NCBI GenBank assembly: GCA_015680905.1
Contig: CM027380.1
Coordinates: 37,688,001-37,752,000, forward strand
Length of the DNA stretch: 64,000 bases
Direction of reading: 5' to 3'
Source of the DNA: Coptis chinensis
Taxonomy: Eukaryota; Streptophyta; Magnoliopsida; Ranunculales; Ranunculaceae
Part shown: piece by piece, positions 59,009 to 64,000 of the stretch
Layout of the letters: each line of letters starts with the position of its first letter
Position numbering within the stretch: the stretch's first letter is position 1
Program-made: the position numbers and the translations under genes
Notes under the pieces: model-generated
Seen by the model: only the letters and a program-made list of their open reading frames with translations
The model's database searches: none
Told to the model about the DNA's origin: nothing

Positions 59009-59554
59009 ATATTGTTCACTTATGTAATATGGTAAATAATGTTCCCTATAAATAATGTTATTTCCCCTGTAGGAAAATATTACTTGGTAGATGCTGGTTA
59101 TCCTAATCGCACTAGCTTCCTTGCTCCATTTTGCGATGTTAGATACCACTTGAAATAATGGAGTGAGCATGAACCATAAAATGAGAAGGAGTTGTTTAAT
59201 ATTCGTCATTCATCACTAAGGAACATTGTTGAACGGGCCTTTGGAATCCTAAAGAAATGCTGGAAGATATTGGATGATTCCGAGTGTTTTTTCTCTTTTG
59301 ATACACAAGTAGATGTGGTCTTGGCTTGTTGTATCCTACACAACTATATTATTGGTGTCGCCCCTAATGATTTGTTCCTTTCGGGGCTAGATCCTGAACT
59401 TGAAAGTGGAGAGCCTCCAAAGAAAAAAACAAAACTGACACAGAAGGAGCAACGTGATCAAAAGAAAGAGTGGGTTGTATTTTGGCTGAATATGGTAAAG
59501 ACTATATGGGATACCAACTTAGTAAGAACAAAAGCAAATGTGACACAAAAATAG
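58115..59554 (+). pseudogene. Harbinger transposase (HARBI1/DDE_Tnp_4), decayed
   Basis: N-terminal frame from ATG 58115 (MSSENDFERTRKVATVVGAM) has TGA stops at 58259, 58337 and 58454, each at a position where Trp or Arg fits. A probable intron precedes the catalytic domain at about 58720. Catalytic residues: first Asp in CIGAIDGTHIRAK (58735-58737), second in YYLVDAGYPN (59090-59092), Glu in IVERAFGILKK (59231-59233). A second intron is 58943-59072 (GT...AG), containing the TA microsatellite. More stops: TAG 58867 (LAGxERSAHDARVL), TAA 59156 and 59177. C-terminal part is Lys/Glu-rich and ends at 59554. The transposase cuts and moves the element; this copy is dead. Confidence 0.9.
58944..59005. 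repeat. TA microsatellite in transposase intron
   Basis: Uninterrupted (TA)n of about 60 bases immediately after the 5' splice site. Confidence 0.95.
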
Positions 59555-60370
59555 CAATGTTGAAAAAGGAGGAGTAGGATAACAAATGATGTTTGTACTG
59601 TAGAATGTTAGTTATGACTTCTGTTTTCATAGTTCTATGTGAGACTTCAATGTTGATTAATAAAATACTATGTTTTGATTGTGTATGATGTTTACTTGCA
59701 CCTGCTTGTCCCATATATGTCATGTGACTAACATAATTTTCAGGAATGGATGAAACTCAATAGTCTGCGATAGGAAATTCCAAGCAAGAGAAAAAGAATT
59801 ATAGGTGGACTGATAAGAAAGAGAAAGTTTTGATCTCATTCCTAGCAGAGTGTGCAAGAAAAGGAGAAAAGAAGGGAAAAACATTCAGCAAGTCAACTTT
59901 TACAAAGGCGGCTAAAGCTGTTTTTGATGCTATTAATGACACTTGCACTGTGGAAAATGTTGTTGGTCGTATGAAAACTACTAAGAAAAATATGCAACAA
60001 TTAAGAGCCTTAAAGGAAAGAGCGATTAGGCGTGGGATGATGAGCTTAAGATGATCAAGGTAGACAAAGAAGACGCGAAAGATTTTATTGAGGTATTTCC
60101 TTTTTTTTTTTCAAACTTAACAGTTGAATCTTTTACTGCTATTAATTATTCAAGTACTGGAGGTTTGCTGGACACTTGATAAGAGGTGAACTGGTTCATC
60201 CATTTTTGTAAGAACTTGGATACAAATAATGCACTCAAGATAAACTACAGTCTAGTGAGTCCCAAGAATTTGTCATCTTTCCCGTTTCTTCTAATATAAC
60301 TTGTCACCATGTTAAGGTGTATCTCACAAAAGATTTGTTATGGGAATTTAATTGGTGCAGATGATGGACT

Positions 60371-61633
60371 TGTAGGAACCGTTATTTCAGAATGAATATT
60401 TCTACAAACCGTGAAAACCACGCGCAGCGGAATTAATGGTTCTCACGATTTTGGAATGGAAAACATACATGTAAATCCGACTTAGACATCTATGAGAATC
60501 CAATAGCTATGAATCCGAATCAACAATCAACCCCTTGATCTTCTATTGTATTCCATTCAATAGATTGGACGTTGTGTGGGCAACGATCTACCAACCCCCT
60601 TCTTTCTCACAAAGCCAGATCTAATTTTGGATCTATCTTTCCTTGCCTCTCTTTTCAATCCAGATGAATAGTGAATTTCGGCCAGGAGAGAAGAGATTCT
60701 ATTTATAGGCCACAACAGGGACCATGAGGAGAAATTAGGGTTAGGCCTCCTGACGGGCTTGGGCTTCCCATGTTCGCCCAGAACACATGACCCAAGTTCG
60801 TCAACAAATGACTTATTCTATTAAAGGCCATTGTTGCACTACCGCCCTAATCCCAAATTACATGTCAGCGTTTATGGGCTCCATATTATATGCTTGTGGA
60901 TCTCCCCGGGTTTAAGATATCGAATGTCCGTTGATTTAGTCAAGTTACTGACAACTACATTAATCAACTTATTATATCCTTGAGTAGTACCACTCAACCT
61001 CATTGTCATGTTGGATCAAATCCACCTGCAGGGTTTACATGACAATCCTTATGAGCTCCTCAAGGGGACATCATAAGCCCGACTTCTTACGGGACATGGA
61101 TTCCTTCTATAATCAACAGCACACCTTACATATAATGTCATTACCCAATCCATCGAGTTTTTGATTCACAAATGAATCTCACTCATTGATAATTTAAAGC
61201 AATGTACAATGCACGCAAGTGCCCGTTATTATATCCGGATTAATAGGACAAGCATCCATAATAACAGAGGCGTTTGTTCTCTTATATAGTCAGTATAAAG
61301 AGAAACAACCTCACTTGGTCCTGTTCAATACACACAAAGTGTACTAGTGTAATCCTATAGTCAAGATAGACTAATACCAGATTATACTACAACCGTACCA
61401 ATAGTTTGTCTAAATTCATCTAGGTTATGAACGATTACTTATACTTTATAAGGTACTGATGATATGATCTTCTGTGTGTTCACACCATATCATCTACAAC
61501 ATAAAGTATTAGACACATGCATATAACTAATAACATATATAATATGCATAACATTTGCCCATATGATTTTCATTCAAAATATAAAGAATTAGAGTTAATA
61601 CAAAAGTAATGCTTTTAGTATATAACCCTATCA
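60371..61633 (-). mobile_element. Solo LTR, copia-like, copy 2
   Basis: 1263 bp, reverse orientation to 26626-27880 and highly similar to it. On the + strand TGTAGGAACC...CCCTATCA; target duplication GGACT at 60366-60370 and 61634-61638. No coding sequence. TATA box TATAAATA on the - strand at 60700-60707. Confidence 0.92.
60700..60707 (-). promoter_or_regulatory. TATA box of copia-like solo LTR copy 2
   Basis: TATAAATA (- strand), about 330 bases from the 3' end of the LTR, as in copy 1. Confidence 0.55.
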
Positions 61634-62416
61634 GGACTGCCCTGGTAAAAATTAACAAATAATTTTCACTTTGTCTTATGGATTATCTAAATTAGGGGAC
61701 TTGTCTTATGGATGTTATCTTGGTTTGGTCAATTGATCCCCACTTCTCTTTGCTCTTTCTACTTGTCGTACACCATTTTTCCTAGAAATCCCAAAATATT
61801 GAAAGGGATCATGCACATCTGACTAGAAGAAATCAGTGCTAATGGTTATTACTATATTTGTCCCTAAGAATCAGTGCTTAGGTTTACTGATGTCATTTTA
61901 TGACAAGTGAAGAACTTCTCTTGGTTTCTTCCTAGGTAATATAACGTCAATATAAACTTTATTATTCACTGATGTTAGTTTTTTTTGTTTATATTGTTAT
62001 ATATGTCCATTTGCTTGGTATTATAGTTTGGTTGGTAGTCTTTGTCGGATTGGTTTCATATGGTATTAATAAAGATGATATTGAATTTATGTAGGATAAT
62101 CCATAAGCAAAAGGCTTGTTGATTGAATATCCCAATAGAGCAATATAATGAGTTGTCTCTTGCTTGTGGGGATGACCAAGCTACAGGGAGTTCTGGGAAG
62201 GCAATCGCAGATACACAATCTGAAAATGTTTCTGTTGAAGAAGTAAGTGAGACCCAAGGGATGCCACAAAAGGCAAAGAGGAGTAGACAGTGGGAGGAAG
62301 CTTTTTCGAAACTTGACAGGTTGGCGCAACAAGTTTCTCGCCTAGCAAATGCAGTGAGTAACGTCGATCAAACCTTTTGCGACCGAGTCTTCTATGAATT
62401 GATGAACATTGAAGGG

Positions 62417-63750
62417 TGATAAATGTAAAAACGGTAGTTTAACCTACTCTTAACTCATTATGTTATGAATAAGAAAAACTAAATGATGTTTACACTATAT
62501 GATCGAAGTTCTACTCTCGTTATCGTTCAATATGTGGAGTAGAGAATTCGTTCCACTCCAAACTCGTTTAGATGTAACATTTCTAGTTTAATTAATTCTA
62601 ACAAAAACAATGAGAGTAATGAAATGAAATTATCCTAAGACAATGATTTACTGACTTAGATGTTATGATTTAAACTACGGCAATTTAATACTACGATGCG
62701 AATGTGGGAAGGAATTAGGGGGATTTGATTTCACTTTGAATTCAACTTAATAAACTAGCATAGATTTGTTGTAATCCTAATCTTTATGTTTTCACATAAA
62801 GATTGGGTTTTTCTAATCCCTAATTATTCATGGCAATCTCTGCCAACTAATAATTAGCATGTGAAGCAATTTAAATCCATTCTCATGGAAAATTAACTAC
62901 CTTCTAGACTGGAATAGATTATTACAACTATTTCTACGCTAACACAATCATGTTTTCATCAAAGCTTCCTCAAACCCCTCTAATGGAGGTTTTAGCTTCA
63001 ATTCATCAAACTATCCTTAATAAATGAACAAGAAGAAGGCATCTTGAAGAAATGTAAAATTAGTTTATTTAATCTAATGAAAAAGAGTCTAATGATTCAA
63101 AACTATATTAAAAACTAAGTACTGACTAATTCATTAAGTCTAATCTAAATTTATGGATAACTAACTATATATCTAAGAGTGATGCCTTACTCTTCTTTAT
63201 ATAGAAGAGGGCTAGGCCTACAAATTCGTGCATGGGCTTTGGAGCCATGTTATGAGCCATAAAATCGAGCCCAAAACTTGATTACTTCGGTCTAAAGGTT
63301 TCTCTGCTGGAAATTACTGCAATAGTTTTTTCATCAACTTCTGCTCCTCTGATTGGGTCAATGCTTAGACTATTAGAAAGCTCTTTCGAAGTCGGTTATT
63401 TTGACATATGGTAGGACCAATTCTGAGGTCTAAGTCCAAAGATACGGCCTTTGGAAGTTTGGTGACTTTTATGCGCTATTTTTGCCCGCGTTGACTATGA
63501 CTTTTCAGCTTTGACCGAGCTTTAAAAAGGTTTTTTCTCCTTGAATCTTGGCCTGTAATCATAGAACATCTTAACAACCAACCTTTGCTCCTTTATCTCA
63601 CAAAAGGGATACATTTATGCACATAATTGATTCCAATGTCTGAAATACATAAAAGCACGTAAACATCACTAACTCTTATTTATTAATCACATAATTGGTC
63701 TAAAAGCAATATTGTTAAGGGGTTAAAACTACAATTTTGGGCTCTTAACA
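62417..63750 (-). repeat. E5 3' LTR
   Basis: 1334 bp, TGATAAATG...CTTAACA on the + strand. Homologous to E3 and E4 LTRs. TATA box TATATAAA on the - strand at 63196-63203. Confidence 0.88.
63196..63203 (-). promoter_or_regulatory. TATA box of E5 LTR
   Basis: TATATAAA on the - strand in the context ctatataaagaag; matches 25329-25336 in E4. Confidence 0.6.
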
Positions 63751-63752
63751 AA

Positions 63753-63764
63753 CCACCCCTAAAC
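63753..63764 (-). promoter_or_regulatory. Polypurine tract of E5
   Basis: GTTTAGGGGTGG on the - strand, two bases from the LTR; one base from the E3 12-mer. Confidence 0.75.
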
Positions 63765-64000
63765 AGCATTTTGCTTGTCCTCAAGCAAATATGAGAAATT
63801 AAAATAAGTGACCAAAAATGGAGTTCTAACTAATCTCGTTTCATCGAGTGCAATTCCATTGACCATATGCAACAAGGCCTTAAACCACTAGGAATTCCCT
63901 AGTGGATGAGTTATAGCCTCGTGAGAGTTTTCCAGTGAAGGTACTCACAAATTTCATCTATACTACAATGACTAAGAAATAGAACTATTGTTTCCTTATT
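63765..64000 (-). other. E5 3' untranslated region (start)
   Basis: Noncoding; colinear with E3 10818-11040. Runs off the window. Confidence 0.75.

Larger units (their letters stand above)
57632..62416 (+). mobile_element. PIF/Harbinger DNA transposon (3' end outside window)
   Basis: Left end ggctttgtctggttcacg preceded by TTA, the usual 3-bp target of the superfamily. Carries two genes in the same direction: a DDE transposase and a Myb/SANT-like protein, the standard pair. Interrupted by a solo LTR (60371-61633) and cut at 62416 by the E5 LTR. The right terminal repeat is not visible, so the left end is supported only by resemblance to PIF ends. Confidence 0.8.
59746..62416 (+). pseudogene. 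Harbinger Myb/SANT-like DNA-binding protein, split by solo LTR
   Basis: The partner protein of PIF transposases; binds element ends. ATG at 59746, TAG five codons later, then YRWTDKKEKVLISFLAEC and TFTKAAKAVFDAIND...VVGRMKTTKKNMQQL (Myb_DNA-bind_3 type). A frameshift near 60030 leads to WDDELKMIKVDKEDAKDFIE. A likely intron then starts near 60093 and holds the solo LTR. The 3' exon starts near 62095 (DNP, a stop, AKG), changes frame near 62120 and reads QYNELSLACGDDQATGSSGKA, typical of this family, then a Lys/Arg region and a probable coiled coil (EEAFSKLDRLAQQVSRLANAV). It ends at the E5 LTR, whose first three bases TGA serve as stop codon. Confidence 0.8.
62417..64000 (-). mobile_element. 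E5: Athila-like element, 3' end only
   Basis: TGATAA-type LTR (62417-63750) followed on the right by the PPT and the start of the 3' untranslated region, homologous to E3 9335-11040. Only the 3' end of this - strand element is in the window. The left flank in Harbinger is AAGGG; the expected right copy lies outside. Confidence 0.88.

Noticed and set aside
58928-59209. - strand frame with repeated Tyr-Ile
   Set aside because: Produced by the TA microsatellite in the transposase intron; the frames at 16174-16441 arise the same way.
1-64000. tRNA, rRNA and intact host genes
   Set aside because: Reading both strands I found no convincing tRNA or rRNA sequence and no intact protein-coding host gene; tRNA-like matches are only the primer binding sites.

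Overview
This window is nuclear DNA of a flowering plant, probably a eudicot. It is almost wholly nested transposable elements, with no intact host gene. The evidence is the mix of families: Athila-type Ty3/gypsy elements with Asp-tRNA-like primer sites, a plant L1 LINE with an RNase H domain, a PIF/Harbinger element with its Myb/SANT partner gene, a FAR1/MULE-type pseudogene, a hAT-like MITE and solo LTRs. The sequence is AT-rich. The species cannot be told from it.

Layout. The target at the right edge is a FAR1-related pseudogene (55106-57498), broken by a LINE (55233-56562) that is itself broken by a hAT-like MITE (55925-56330). To its left lie two Athila-like elements in tandem on the + strand. 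E1 (1-5890, left end outside the window) and E2 (5076-55105) share the LTR at 5076-5890. E2 is split by E3 (9335-21959, - strand), an Athila-like element with 5-bp duplications and near-identical 1469-bp LTRs but no reverse transcriptase, RNase H or integrase. E2 is split again by E4 (24774-52586, + strand), the only copy with a recognisable full gag-pol. E4 was then hit by four solo LTRs: one of about 1.25 kb (26626-27880) and three giant ones of 3.5-4.6 kb (30257-34876, 41889-45369, 47201-50769). Each has a 5-bp target duplication. Right of the FAR1 pseudogene lies a Harbinger element (57632-62416), interrupted by a second 1.26-kb solo LTR (60371-61633) and cut by the LTR of a fifth Athila-like element E5 (62417 to the window end, - strand).

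How the parts fit. E2, E3 and E4 carry Gag; E4 adds protease, RT, RNase H and integrase; E3 keeps Gag, protease and the LTR, PBS and PPT signals, so it could only move with proteins supplied in trans. After pol, E3 and E4 both carry two consecutive ORFs of the plant 'putative transposon protein' type that look like relatives of each other. An almost identical polypurine-tract motif (GTTTGGGGGTGG) stands before ORF1, after ORF1, after ORF2 and at the 3' LTR. E1 carries, where gag should start, an unrecognised 468-codon frame with an N-terminal CCHC knuckle. All coding regions are decayed, and most premature stops fit C-to-T or G-to-A change, as expected for methylated DNA.

I did not find a complete new functional system. 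The most novel items are the ORF-X of E1, the repeated PPT/ORF modules of E3 and E4, and the dense GTCAA (W-box-like) arrays in several LTR families.
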